From positions 4,809-14,197 of the forward strand of contig DGBL01000069.1 of assembly GCA_002384315.1 (NCBI GenBank): 9,389 nucleotides of DNA, given 5' to 3'. This stretch comes from Micrococcaceae bacterium UBA4005. GTDB lineage: Bacteria; Actinomycetota; Actinomycetes; Actinomycetales; Micrococcaceae. The notes below the pieces were generated by a model, which saw only the letters and a list, made by a program, of their open reading frames with translations, was not told where the DNA came from and made no database searches. Position numbers and translations under genes: made by a program. Below are positions 1 through 6,683 of the stretch, in pieces; the first letter of the stretch is position 1, and every line of letters begins with the position of its first letter.

Positions 1-627
1 GGTTCCTTCATGGGCGAACTCGGCATAGGCCTCATCCACGATCACGATCGCGCGAGCTTTCGCTCCTGCCTCGTAGACGGCCTCGACTACGTCCAGGCCC
101 AGTGCCGTGCCTGTCGGATTATTGGGTGAGCACAGAAAGACCACGTTCGCGCCGCTGGACTCCACCTGCCGGGCAGCCTGGCCTGCCTCGAGGGCGAAGT
201 ACGCACCGCGTTCTCCGGCAACGTAGGCGGTCCCGGTGCCGGCTGCGAGCAGCGGGTACATCGAATACGTCGGAGGGAATCCAATAGCGGCCCGGCCCGG
301 CCCGCCGAAAGTCTGCAGAATCTGCTGCAGCACTTCATTGGATCCGTTGGCTGCCCAGAGCTGGGCGGGACTCAGCCCGTGGCCCAGGTACGACGCAAGA
401 TTTCCACGCAATTCGGTAAATTCGCGGTCCGGATAGCGATTCAATCCGGCCACCGCCGTGTTCACCCCAGCCAGGATTGCTGCGCGCACATCGTCTGGCA
501 CACCGTGGGTATTCTCGTTGACGTTCAGCAGGATGGGAACGTCAATCTGCGGAGCACCGTAGGGGTGCAGGCCGAGAAGATTGTCGCGGAGCGGCAATCT
601 GGACAGGGATTCCAAACGATCAGTCAC
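1..627 (-). CDS. hisC: Histidinol-phosphate aminotransferase, N-terminal part (runs off the window)
   Basis: A PLP-dependent, fold-type I aminotransferase that converts imidazole-acetol phosphate and glutamate to histidinol phosphate in cytosolic histidine synthesis. The 209 visible codons carry family landmarks in order: NVNENTHG (residues 35-42), GLNRYPD (61-67), ANGSNEVLQ (93-101), FPPTYSMYP (117-125), SPNNPTG (167-173) and the PLP-ring aspartate in VDEAYAEF (197-204). The Schiff-base lysine and the C-terminal half lie beyond position 1. The GTG at 627-625 is the most upstream possible start because a TAG stop directly precedes it in frame; I see only a weak ribosome binding site. The gene follows the LysM gene on the same strand after 119 bases and may be co-transcribed with it or have its own promoter. 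In actinobacteria it is commonly followed by hisB, which would lie outside this window. Confidence 0.95.
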   Translation of the reverse strand, partial: MTDRLESLSRLPLRDNLLGLHPYGAPQIDVPILLNVNENTHGVPDDVRAAILAGVNTAVAGLNRYPDREFTELRGNLASYLGHGLSPAQLWAANGSNEVLQQILQTFGGPGRAAIGFPPTYSMYPLLAAGTGTAYVAGERGAYFALEAGQAARQVESSGANVVFLCSPNNPTGTALGLDVVEAVYEAGAKARAIVIVDEAYAEFAHEGT

Positions 628-729
628 CTACCGAGCTTAAGTGTTTGCTGCCCGATTGGTTTAATCCGCGGCGCGCCCCGCACCTACAAGTCCCCCGCAC
701 CCGCAGACCGATGTCCCCGCAGGCAACCA

Positions 730-754
730 CGCGATAGGCAACCGCGCTATCGCG
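730..754 (-). terminator. Perfect 8-bp inverted repeat at the LysM stop codon; weak terminator candidate
   Basis: CGCGATAG at 730-737 is repeated as its exact reverse complement CTATCGCG at 747-754, separated by 9 bases. The downstream arm includes the LysM stop codon (747-749). As RNA from the minus strand it would fold into a GC-rich stem just at the end of the coding region. No U-run follows, so it is not a classical intrinsic terminator. It could be an attenuating or 3'-protecting hairpin between the LysM gene and hisC. The remainder of the gap (628-729) shows no other recognisable element. Confidence 0.35.
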
Positions 755-1154
755 AGACAGGAATCTCGATGGCCTGCCCGGCGTGCACGGTCGAGGAACC
801 AAGCCCGTTGTACTCGACAATCTCCGCCACGACATCGCGTGGGTCCCGCTCCGGCGCATAAGCGCCGGCCAGCGACCAAAGTGTCTCCCCCTGCGCCACA
901 TTCACACTCAACGTTGCTAGCGCTCCTGAGGTCGATGCATCTACAGAAGCCTTGGCTGAGGAACTGAATGACGCCAAGAGCATCAGGAGAGTAGCCACTG
1001 CGAGCACTACCGGCACCCCGACAAGAAGCAGCCGACCGCGGCGGGTTAACTGCAGCGACTGACGCCGCGCAGCGCGCTCACCGGACAGCCGCGCCCGCTC
1101 GACGGGGACGAAGACCGGCCGAGCGGCAGTTGCAGAGAGCTGGAGTGTTGCCAT
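747..1154 (-). CDS. LysM-domain membrane or secreted protein, probable SOS cell-division suppressor
   Basis: A 135-residue protein. It has a basic, Arg-rich cytoplasmic N-terminus (residues 1-41), one strongly hydrophobic segment (about 42-62, rich in Leu/Val/Ala) and a C-terminal LysM domain (about 83-133, starting VNVAQGETLWSLA and ending AGQAIEIPV) that would bind peptidoglycan outside the membrane. An AKA motif at 67-69 just after the hydrophobic segment could be a signal-peptidase I site, so the protein may be released. AAAGAGG (1165-1171) lies 10 bases before the ATG and supports this start. It is divergent from lexA with an SOS-box-like palindrome 54 bases upstream. Position, size and architecture match YneA of Bacillus and Rv2719c (ChiZ) of Mycobacterium, SOS-induced proteins that delay septation. 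No separate hydrolase domain is visible. The LysM call is firm; the division role is inferred from context. Confidence 0.85.
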   Translation of the reverse strand: MATLQLSATAARPVFVPVERARLSGERAARRQSLQLTRRGRLLLVGVPVVLAVATLLMLLASFSSSAKASVDASTSGALATLSVNVAQGETLWSLAGAYAPERDPRDVVAEIVEYNGLGSSTVHAGQAIEIPVSR

Positions 1155-1208
1155 GGCGCTGGGACCTCTTTCATTTGTTCGAGAGTATTCGACGCCGGAT
1201 AACCTCGT

Positions 1209-1224
1209 TCGAATACATCTTCGA
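1209..1224. promoter_or_regulatory. SOS box (LexA operator), LysM-proximal
   Basis: TCGAATACATCTTCGA matches the Gram-positive/actinobacterial LexA consensus TCGAAC-N4-GTTCGA at 10 of 12 fixed positions and has perfect 5-bp arms (TCGAA/TTCGA). It lies 54 bases before the LysM ATG, where bound LexA would block that promoter. Autorepression of lexA from the same site is also possible. Binding is inferred from the match and the adjacent lexA gene. Confidence 0.75.
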
Positions 1225-1276
1225 TTCTTTCACACCTTATTTGTAGCACTGATGATCGAACTTTGTCGAGACTCGC

Positions 1277-1292
1277 TCGAATATATGTTTGA
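1277..1292. promoter_or_regulatory. SOS box (LexA operator), lexA-proximal
   Basis: TCGAATATATGTTTGA matches TCGAAC-N4-GTTCGA at 10 of 12 fixed positions, with the AT-rich centre typical of high-affinity LexA sites. It lies 174 bases before the preferred lexA start. Its centre is 68 bases from that of the other box, so the two promoters could be controlled separately or by cooperating LexA dimers. Confidence 0.75.
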
Positions 1293-1383
1293 AAAGTGCC
1301 ACCCGGTGGCCTAGCGTTGGCTCCATAGCGCATTCCAGGACTGGGTTGGCTTCTAGGTCATCACCCGCCACTGACAAAACACG

Positions 1384-1415
1384 CTCAGCACCACCAGCAC
1401 TCAGCACCACCAAGC
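1384..1415 (+). repeat. Short tandem repeat in the lexA leader
   Basis: The 13-mer CTCAGCACCACCA occurs at 1384-1396 and again at 1400-1412, followed each time by GCA or AGCA and then CT. This gives a 16-base period over about two units. It lies between the SOS boxes and the lexA start, in the probable untranslated leader. It may have arisen by simple duplication; no function is evident. Confidence 0.7.
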
Positions 1416-1416
1416 A

Positions 1417-1436
1417 CTCCGGCAAACACGCCGGAG
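1417..1436 (+). other. Small inverted repeat / RNA hairpin in the lexA leader
   Basis: CTCCGG (1417-1422) and CCGGAG (1431-1436) are perfect reverse complements around an 8-base loop. The right arm contains GGAG, the only Shine-Dalgarno-like motif near the upstream ATG at 1452, so in RNA that motif would be paired. The better-placed AAGGA (1455-1459) lies outside the stem. Confidence 0.5.
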
Positions 1437-1466
1437 CCAGCAGGCACTCGAATGAAGGATCATCCC

Positions 1467-2246
1467 GTGGCGAAGGACACAGTGCAGGGCAGCACGGAGA
1501 GCACCCGTGGGACCACCGGACTGCGCAGCGGAGCTGCTGCCACTCGCGGACGCCCTCGCGGACGGAGCACTCCCAAAGGGTTGACTCCGCGGCAGAAGAA
1601 GATCCTCGAAACGATCCAGTGCTCCATCGCCGCCAACGGGTATCCTCCATCGATGCGCGAGATCGGAGACACGGTGGGCCTGGCAAGTCTTTCCAGCGTC
1701 ACCCACCAGCTGGCACAACTGGAGCGGTTGGGCTACATCCGCAGGGACCCGAAGCGTCCGCGGGCGATGGAGATCCTGCTCCCGTTGACCCTTGCTGGCG
1801 GTCGCAATCCGGACGGTGCGGCTGAGGATAGGCCAGCTTCGGCGTCAGCGGCACTTTATGCCGAATCGATGGACACCGCGATGGTGCCTCTGGTCGGTAG
1901 GATCGCTGCTGGCGGTCCCATCCTGGCTGACCAGGTGGTCGAGGACGTCATGCCCTTACCGCGGCAGCTCGTCGGCCATGGCGACCTCTTCATGCTCCGG
2001 GTCTCCGGTGATTCCATGGTCGACGCCGCAATTTGCGATGGTGACTGGGTGGTCGTGCGTAAACAGCAGACCGCGGACAACGGCGACATCGTGGCGGCGT
2101 TGCTGGATGACGAAGCAACGGTGAAGACGTTCAGGCAGCGCGACGGCCACACCTGGTTGCTGCCGCAAAATACGCGTTACGAGCCGATTCTTGGCGATCA
2201 CGCCACGATCATGGGCAAAGTGGTCTCCGTGATGCGCGCCCTGTAA
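1467..2246 (+). CDS. lexA: SOS transcriptional repressor LexA
   Basis: LexA represses SOS genes by binding operator palindromes and is inactivated by RecA-stimulated self-cleavage after DNA damage. From the GTG at 1467 it is 259 residues. A basic, low-complexity tail (about 1-37) precedes the winged helix-turn-helix domain (about 39-102, [15 protein letters not shown]). A linker follows, then the S24-type peptidase domain. The Ala-Gly cleavage bond is in GRIAAGGP (A148-G149). The catalytic Ser183 is in SGDSMVD and Lys220 is in ATVKTF. I chose the GTG because AAGGA (1455-1459) sits 7 bases before it. An in-frame ATG at 1452 would add five residues but has only a distant GGAG. The N-terminal tail makes the protein longer than the roughly 200-residue enterobacterial LexA. 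Two SOS boxes upstream imply autorepression. It converges with the helicase gene after 32 bases, with no clear terminator. Confidence 0.97.
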   Translation: MAKDTVQGSTESTRGTTGLRSGAAATRGRPRGRSTPKGLTPRQKKILETIQCSIAANGYPPSMREIGDTVGLASLSSVTHQLAQLERLGYIRRDPKRPRAMEILLPLTLAGGRNPDGAAEDRPASASAALYAESMDTAMVPLVGRIAAGGPILADQVVEDVMPLPRQLVGHGDLFMLRVSGDSMVDAAICDGDWVVVRKQQTADNGDIVAALLDDEATVKTFRQRDGHTWLLPQNTRYEPILGDHATIMGKVVSVMRAL

Positions 2247-2278
2247 AGCCTGAGCCACTGCTGTCCATACATCACCGG

Positions 2279-4321
2279 TTAGATCCGCGCAGCATCCCCG
2301 AGCCGCTCGAGGACCTGCGTTGCAACGGCGCGTTCGGTCGTGGACCAGAACGGTGGAAGCGCCGCGCGCAGGAAGGACCCGTACCGCGCCGTCGCCAGCC
2401 GCGAATCGAGGACCGCGACCACTCCCCTGTCGCCGGAGGATCTGATCAGACGGCCCGCACCCTGCGCCAGCCGCACCGCCGCGTAGGTCGCGGAGACGCT
2501 CATGAACCCGTTTCCACCCGCCCGTGCAACGGATCTGGTGCGCGCATTCATGAGCGGATCATCCGGGCGGGGAAACGGGATGCGGTCGATCACCACGAGC
2601 CGACACGCCGGGCCCGGGACGTCAACACCCTGCCAGAGGGACATAGTCCCGAACAGACACGTATCCGGCTCCTCGGAAAACCGTGTGACCAGCCCGGACA
2701 GGGAGGAATCCCCCTGGCACAGAATATCGAAGCCGACCAGCGGGCGCATGGCTTCCGCCGCTTCCTCAGCGGCCCGGCGCGAGGAGAAGAGTCCCAGCGC
2801 GCCGCCGCGTGAAGCTTTGAGCAGAATCTCCAGCTCCTCCAGCTGCGCCGGGGAGGTCCCGCGCTCCGGCTTGGGCAGGTGCCCGGCCACATATAGTACG
2901 CCCTGCCGCGGATAGTCGAAGGGGCTGCCCACATCCACCCCGGTCCACGAGGGTGCTGACTCGCCGAGCAGCCCGAGGGAGCCAGCCACGGGTCCAAACT
3001 CGGCGCCGATGGCCAAGGTGGCCGAGGTGAGGATGATGGTGTGCTCGGCGAAAAGTCCGGCACGAAGTTTCCCGGCCACCGATAGCGGGGCCACATTGAT
3101 CAGGGCGGGCGAATCCTGAGCTGCAGGCGCGTAGCCCGCTCCCGGAGTGAAGACGCTTGTACGTGAGGCCCACAGGACCTCGCCTGCGTCGGCCGCATTG
3201 AGCAACCGTTCGCACAAGTCGAAGACCAGTGTCAGGCGGGAGCGGGCCAGCTGGCGTCCGCCGTCGGCCTCCGCGGCGCTATCCTGCCGGGATTCTGGTT
3301 TGGTGTCCGAGAGTGCCGTCCTACAGGAGTCCCGGACAGCTTCCACTGCCTGCTGCAGCTCATCCGACAGGCCTGCGGTCAACAACCCGTCCGGCAGGCT
3401 CTGGCAGGCCGCTTCGAAGGCTCTGCCCGCGCTATCGAGGCCGTCGGTCGCCAGCGAGGCGTGGCGGCGCACGGCTGTAGCCGCGGCGCTGATCATGGCG
3501 GGGCCCAGCTGACCTGAGACCGCACCGGTCACGCGGTCGGGGAGCTCGTGAGCCTCGTCAATGACCGCGACGTCATAATCCGGCAGGATCGCCAGGCCCT
3601 CGAAGGCGCTGATCGCCAGCATCGCGTGGTTGGTGATAACAATGTCCGCCGTACCGGCCTTTTCGCGGGCGCGTTCGCTGAAGCATTCTTGGGCTACGGG
3701 ACAACGCTGGGCTCCAAGGCATTCGAGCGCGCTTACTGATACCTGACGCCAGGCACGGTCACTGACCCCGGGGACCAGATCGTCCCGGTCGCCGGTCGTG
3801 GTGGTCTCGGCCCAGTCCCGCAGCCGCACGACGTCGCGCCCCAGCGCGGACCCCGGTTGAGCGGGCGTCGGCGCCGGATGCGGCACGGCCTCCTCACCAA
3901 CCGAAAAGAGGACGTCTGCAGCGTCCTCCTCTTCGGGGAACCCGCCGCCAGCCTTGTGCCGGCAAACATAGTTGGCCCTGCCTTTGAGCAAGGCGACGTC
4001 CACGGGACGTGGCAACAGGGGACCTACCGCCGCGAGCACGCGCGGGATATCGCGGCCCACAATCTGGGCCTGAAGCGCCAGTGTTGCCGTGGATATTATC
4101 GACGGGCGGTCGCTTTCCATCGCCCGGGCGATCAACGGAACGAGGTAGGCAAGCGACTTTCCGGTTCCTGTACCTGCCTGCACCAGCAGGTGGGTGCCGG
4201 AGGTGATTGCCTCGGCAACCTGGCGCACCATCTCCTGTTGCCCTGGCCTGCTCTCGCCGCCCATCGCTGTCACCGCGGCGTCCAGAAGATTCAGCGGAGC
4301 GTAAGCGTGGTCCTCACCCAT
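2279..4321 (-). CDS. dinG: ATP-dependent DNA helicase, DinG/YoaA (XPD-like, Fe-S) family
   Basis: A 680-residue superfamily 2 helicase, expected to unwind DNA 5' to 3' using ATP and to act on repair or replication intermediates such as R-loops or forks. Motifs in order: Walker A AGTGTGKS (49-56); four cysteines spaced as in the 4Fe-4S domain of DinG/XPD proteins (C120, C201, C207, C213); DEAH box VIDEAHEL (253-260); LTSATL (431-436); GTMSLWQGVDVPG (558-570); and motif VI QGAGRLIRS (620-628). No exonuclease domain is fused at the N-terminus, unlike Firmicutes DinG. The ATG at 4321 overlaps the end of hflX by 8 bases without a strong ribosome binding site of its own, suggesting translational coupling. 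I see only a half SOS box (TCGAAC near 4359) and no full box near the start, so direct LexA control is not supported. DinG versus the paralogous YoaA subtype cannot be settled by eye. Confidence 0.93.
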   Translation of the reverse strand: MGEDHAYAPLNLLDAAVTAMGGESRPGQQEMVRQVAEAITSGTHLLVQAGTGTGKSLAYLVPLIARAMESDRPSIISTATLALQAQIVGRDIPRVLAAVGPLLPRPVDVALLKGRANYVCRHKAGGGFPEEEDAADVLFSVGEEAVPHPAPTPAQPGSALGRDVVRLRDWAETTTTGDRDDLVPGVSDRAWRQVSVSALECLGAQRCPVAQECFSERAREKAGTADIVITNHAMLAISAFEGLAILPDYDVAVIDEAHELPDRVTGAVSGQLGPAMISAAATAVRRHASLATDGLDSAGRAFEAACQSLPDGLLTAGLSDELQQAVEAVRDSCRTALSDTKPESRQDSAAEADGGRQLARSRLTLVFDLCERLLNAADAGEVLWASRTSVFTPGAGYAPAAQDSPALINVAPLSVAGKLRAGLFAEHTIILTSATLAIGAEFGPVAGSLGLLGESAPSWTGVDVGSPFDYPRQGVLYVAGHLPKPERGTSPAQLEELEILLKASRGGALGLFSSRRAAEEAAEAMRPLVGFDILCQGDSSLSGLVTRFSEEPDTCLFGTMSLWQGVDVPGPACRLVVIDRIPFPRPDDPLMNARTRSVARAGGNGFMSVSATYAAVRLAQGAGRLIRSSGDRGVVAVLDSRLATARYGSFLRAALPPFWSTTERAVATQVLERLGDAARI

Positions 4322-5891
4322 GCCAGCGGTACGGTTCCAGCTCAGCGGCGAGGCTCTGTCGAACCTTGACCGTCAGCCGGGTCCCTTCCGCAATGTGGTC
4401 CAGGTCGAGGATCTCCGCATCGGCCCCATGCAGCCTGCTGATGATTTCCCCATGCTCATAGGGGACCAACAGATCGAGTTCCACCCCGGGCCGTGGAATC
4501 GCGGCACGGATCGCTTCCTGCAACTCGTCGATTCCCTCACCGGTGCGTGCGGATACGACCACTGTGCGCGGTTCGCGCTGGCGCAGACGTTCGATAACGA
4601 ACGGATCAGCAGCATCGGCTTTGTTCAGCACAACGATCTCCGGGATGTGCCGGGCGTCAACGTCGGCGAGCACCGTACGGACCGCTGCGAGCTGGCCTTC
4701 GGGGTCCGGATGGGCTGCGTCGACCACGTGGAGGATGAGGTCTGAATCGGCAACCTCCTCCAGAGTCGAACGGAAGGCTTCAATCAACTGGGTGGGCAGG
4801 GAACGCACGAACCCTACGGTGTCCGAGAGCGTGTACCCGAGCCCGTCGTCCGTTTCGGCTTTGCGCACTGTTGGATCGAGGGTGGCAAACAGCGAATTAT
4901 CCACCAGCACCCCAGCATTCGTCAGGCGATTCAGCAGGGAGGACTTCCCGGCATTGGTGTACCCGGCGATCGCGACAGAAGGCACCTCATGACGACGCCG
5001 GTTGGAGCGTTTGGTTTCGCGTGCCGGTTTCATAGCTGCGATCTCACGGCGCAGTTTAGCCATGCGCGTGCGGATTTTCCTGCGGTCCAGTTCAATCTTC
5101 GTCTCACCGGGACCGCGTGAGCCCATTCCGGCACTGGCGCTGCCGACCTGCCCGCCAGCTTGCCTGGACATCGACTCGCCCCAACCACGCAGCCGAGGCA
5201 GCAGATATTCAAGCTGCGCGAGCTCCACCTGGGCTTTGCCTTCACGGGACTTCGCGTGTTGGGCGAAGATATCCAAAATCAGCGCCGTCCGGTCAATCAC
5301 CTTAACCTTGACGATGTCCTCAAGGCCTCGACGCTGGGAGGGCGATAGCTCACTGTCGATGATCACGGTGTCCGCCCCGGTCGCGAGAACGATATCCTTC
5401 AGCTCCTGAGCCTTGCCGGATCCGAGGAAGGTCCCGGGGTCTGGTTTGAGCCGCCGCTGAAGCATTCCATCGAGCACTTCGGAGCCAGCGGTTTCAGCTA
5501 GTGCGGCTAATTCCTGCAGCGAATTTTCCGCGTCCCGCACTGTTCCTTCGCTCCACAACCCGGCCAGCACCACCCGTTCGAGCCGCAGTTGCCGATACTC
5601 GACCTCGCTGACGTCTTCGAGTTCCGTGGAGAGTCCAGCGACCCGGCGCAACGCCCGGCGTTCGGCGAGGTCCTGCTGGTCTCCGTCGAAAGACGAGGGG
5701 AGGTCGGCGCCGTCCGAGAGAGCCTGGGCTCGCGCCCGCCAGGTGGTTTCGGCGCTGGCTGCCGACATCCGCGCGAACGCTGTTGTCGCGGCGGGGGCTG
5801 CTTCGTCGTGGGCAAGAATGCGGTCGATGACAGCCTGGATCTCGTCGGCCCCCAGCTCGAAGCCGTCTGATTCCCCGTGGTTCGTGGTCAT
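4314..5891 (-). CDS. hflX: Ribosome-associated GTPase HflX
   Basis: HflX binds the large ribosomal subunit and, in studied bacteria, splits stalled or hibernating 70S ribosomes during stress. From the ATG at 5891 it is 525 residues. It has the N-terminal HflX domain with the conserved GSRGPGETKIELDRR stretch (257-271), then the G domain with P-loop GYTNAGKS (310-317), G2 threonine in FATLDPT (335-341), DTVGF (357-361), NKAD (423-426) and SAR (447-449). The open frame extends upstream to 6032, but that extension looks unlike protein of this family. ATGs at 5915 and 5891 are the realistic starts. I prefer 5891, with GGGAG close before it (only a 3-base spacer); a leaderless start at 5915 is possible. 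It is the first gene of a unit with the overlapping helicase gene downstream and is divergent from the methyltransferase gene. Confidence 0.95.
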   Translation of the reverse strand: MTTNHGESDGFELGADEIQAVIDRILAHDEAAPAATTAFARMSAASAETTWRARAQALSDGADLPSSFDGDQQDLAERRALRRVAGLSTELEDVSEVEYRQLRLERVVLAGLWSEGTVRDAENSLQELAALAETAGSEVLDGMLQRRLKPDPGTFLGSGKAQELKDIVLATGADTVIIDSELSPSQRRGLEDIVKVKVIDRTALILDIFAQHAKSREGKAQVELAQLEYLLPRLRGWGESMSRQAGGQVGSASAGMGSRGPGETKIELDRRKIRTRMAKLRREIAAMKPARETKRSNRRRHEVPSVAIAGYTNAGKSSLLNRLTNAGVLVDNSLFATLDPTVRKAETDDGLGYTLSDTVGFVRSLPTQLIEAFRSTLEEVADSDLILHVVDAAHPDPEGQLAAVRTVLADVDARHIPEIVVLNKADAADPFVIERLRQREPRTVVVSARTGEGIDELQEAIRAAIPRPGVELDLLVPYEHGEIISRLHGADAEILDLDHIAEGTRLTVKVRQSLAAELEPYRWHG

Positions 5892-5960
5892 ATTCTCCCT
5901 AGATTCGCTATACATCCATCCTAATCTCCCTGCGGCGTCGGTGCCGGGCAACTTCACTAA

Positions 5961-5976
5961 GCGCGCAACTGCGCGC
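5961..5976. repeat. GCGCGC inverted repeat in the hflX/methyltransferase gap
   Basis: GCGCGC (5961-5966) and GCGCGC (5971-5976) flank AACT and could form a 6-bp stem with a 4-base loop on either strand. It lies about 45-70 bases upstream of the plausible hflX starts. It may be chance in high-GC sequence or an element within the divergent promoters. The rest of the 155-base gap (5892-6046) contains the direct repeat and the promoter candidate listed separately. Confidence 0.4.
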
Positions 5977-6005
5977 CCGCCCCGGAGTGTGCGCGGAAGT
6001 CGGAT

Positions 6006-6031
6006 GCTGGCGGGCAGGGGGCTGGCGGGCA
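6006..6031. repeat. 11-bp direct repeat upstream of the methyltransferase gene
   Basis: GCTGGCGGGCA occurs at 6006-6016 and again at 6021-6031, separated by GGGG, with a 15-base offset. It ends two bases before the -10 candidate of the methyltransferase gene and covers the place of a -35 element. It could be an operator for an unknown regulator or a simple slippage duplication. Confidence 0.5.
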
Positions 6032-6032
6032 C

Positions 6033-6038
6033 TAGGCT
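6033..6038 (+). promoter_or_regulatory. Probable -10 element for a leaderless methyltransferase transcript
   Basis: TAGGCT, a common form of the actinobacterial -10 hexamer, ends 8 bases before the ATG at 6047. That distance would place the transcription start at or next to the A of the start codon. No Shine-Dalgarno sequence precedes the ATG, which fits a leaderless mRNA. I see no clear -35. The call rests on the spacing and on the absence of a ribosome binding site. Confidence 0.5.
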
Positions 6039-6046
6039 GGATTGTT

Positions 6047-6673
6047 ATGGAACCAGAGCACTATTTCAGCGCCCAGCCAGCGGGCCCAGCCACCCGGCGT
6101 CCCTTACGGGTAGTCCTTGACGGTGCCCGCCGCGACCTGGTGACCACCTCAGGGCTCTTCAGCGCCGACGGCGTGGACAAGGGCACGGCTATCCTGCTGG
6201 CTTCCGTGCCGCGTCCGGCGGGGAACACCATGCTCGACGTCGGCAGCGGGTGGGGGCCCTTGGCGCTCACGCTGGCCCTGCAGGCGCCGCAGGCGCAGGT
6301 AGTCGCGGTGGATGTCAATGAACGCTGCCTTGGCCTGACCGCCGAGAACGCTGCACGGCTGGGACTGGGAAATCTTGCCGTCAGCACACCGGAGGACGTG
6401 GATGCGGGCCTCGGGTTTGACACCATCTGGTCCAACCCGCCCATCAGGGTCGGCAAGGCTGAGCTCCATCGGCTGCTGCTGACCTGGATACCACGGCTGA
6501 ATCCTGGCGGCAGCGCCTGGCTGGTCGTGCAGAAAAACCTCGGCGCCGATTCGCTGCAGCAGTGGCTCGCGGCGAACCTGCCCGCTGATTTCTCGGTTCG
6601 CCGGGCGCAGACCGCGAAATCCTTTCGGATCCTCCACGTTGAACGCGCGCCCCTAGACCACGTCGCGAACTGA
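6047..6673 (+). CDS. Class I SAM-dependent methyltransferase, RsmC-like (16S rRNA guanine-N2 type)
   Basis: A 208-residue protein of the MTS/RsmC fold. It begins MEPEHYFSAQP, like the start of the catalytic half of RsmC. It then has GLFSADGVDKGTAILL (36-51), SAM-binding motif I LDVGSGWGP (63-71), the acidic ribose-binding region VAVDVN (86-91), catalytic motif IV NPPIR (130-134), and near the end AKSFRILHVER (190-200). E. coli RsmC methylates G1207 of 16S rRNA, but that enzyme has an extra N-terminal half missing here; this protein is a single catalytic domain, and its exact target is not shown by the sequence. The GTG at 5987 would extend the frame by 20 residues of poor quality. The ATG at 6047 matches the family start and the -10 spacing. 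It is the only plus-strand gene between two minus-strand units, convergent with dapF. Confidence 0.88.
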   Translation: MEPEHYFSAQPAGPATRRPLRVVLDGARRDLVTTSGLFSADGVDKGTAILLASVPRPAGNTMLDVGSGWGPLALTLALQAPQAQVVAVDVNERCLGLTAENAARLGLGNLAVSTPEDVDAGLGFDTIWSNPPIRVGKAELHRLLLTWIPRLNPGGSAWLVVQKNLGADSLQQWLAANLPADFSVRRAQTAKSFRILHVERAPLDHVAN

Positions 6674-6683
6674 GCGGAGGCGC

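Larger units (their letters stand above)
1155..1466. promoter_or_regulatory. Divergent LysM/lexA control region
   Basis: This 312-base gene-free stretch separates the divergent LysM and lexA genes. From left to right it holds the LysM ribosome binding site (1165-1171), a cluster of seven TCGA tetramers between 1179 and 1280, two SOS-box-like palindromes (1209-1224 and 1277-1292), a 16-base-period tandem repeat (1384-1415), a 6-bp hairpin (1417-1436) and the lexA ribosome binding site (1455-1459). The part around 1200-1300 is clearly more AT-rich than the flanking genes, as expected for promoters. I could not assign -35/-10 hexamers with confidence. TTGTTC (1175-1180) and GATAAC (1198-1203), 17 bases apart, are one weak plus-strand candidate. 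Confidence 0.75.

Noticed and set aside
1289..1825. Plus-strand open frame overlapping the lexA leader and 5' end
   Set aside because: It runs in another frame over the well-supported lexA gene, and its composition is that of an out-of-frame high-GC shadow.
2247..2278. Possible terminator between convergent lexA and helicase genes
   Set aside because: The 32 bases contain no inverted repeat with a stem of useful length and no T-run.
3897..3942. Imperfect inverted repeat inside the helicase gene (AAGAGGACG ... CGTCCTCCTCTT)
   Set aside because: It is explained by the Glu/Asp-rich coding segment around residues 128-142, and the arms need bulges to pair.
5892..6032. N-terminal extension of the hflX frame up to 6032
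   Set aside because: The added residues are Arg/Pro/Leu-rich, unlike HflX, and would cover the promoter region of the divergent methyltransferase; the in-frame ATGs at 5915 and 5891 fit better.
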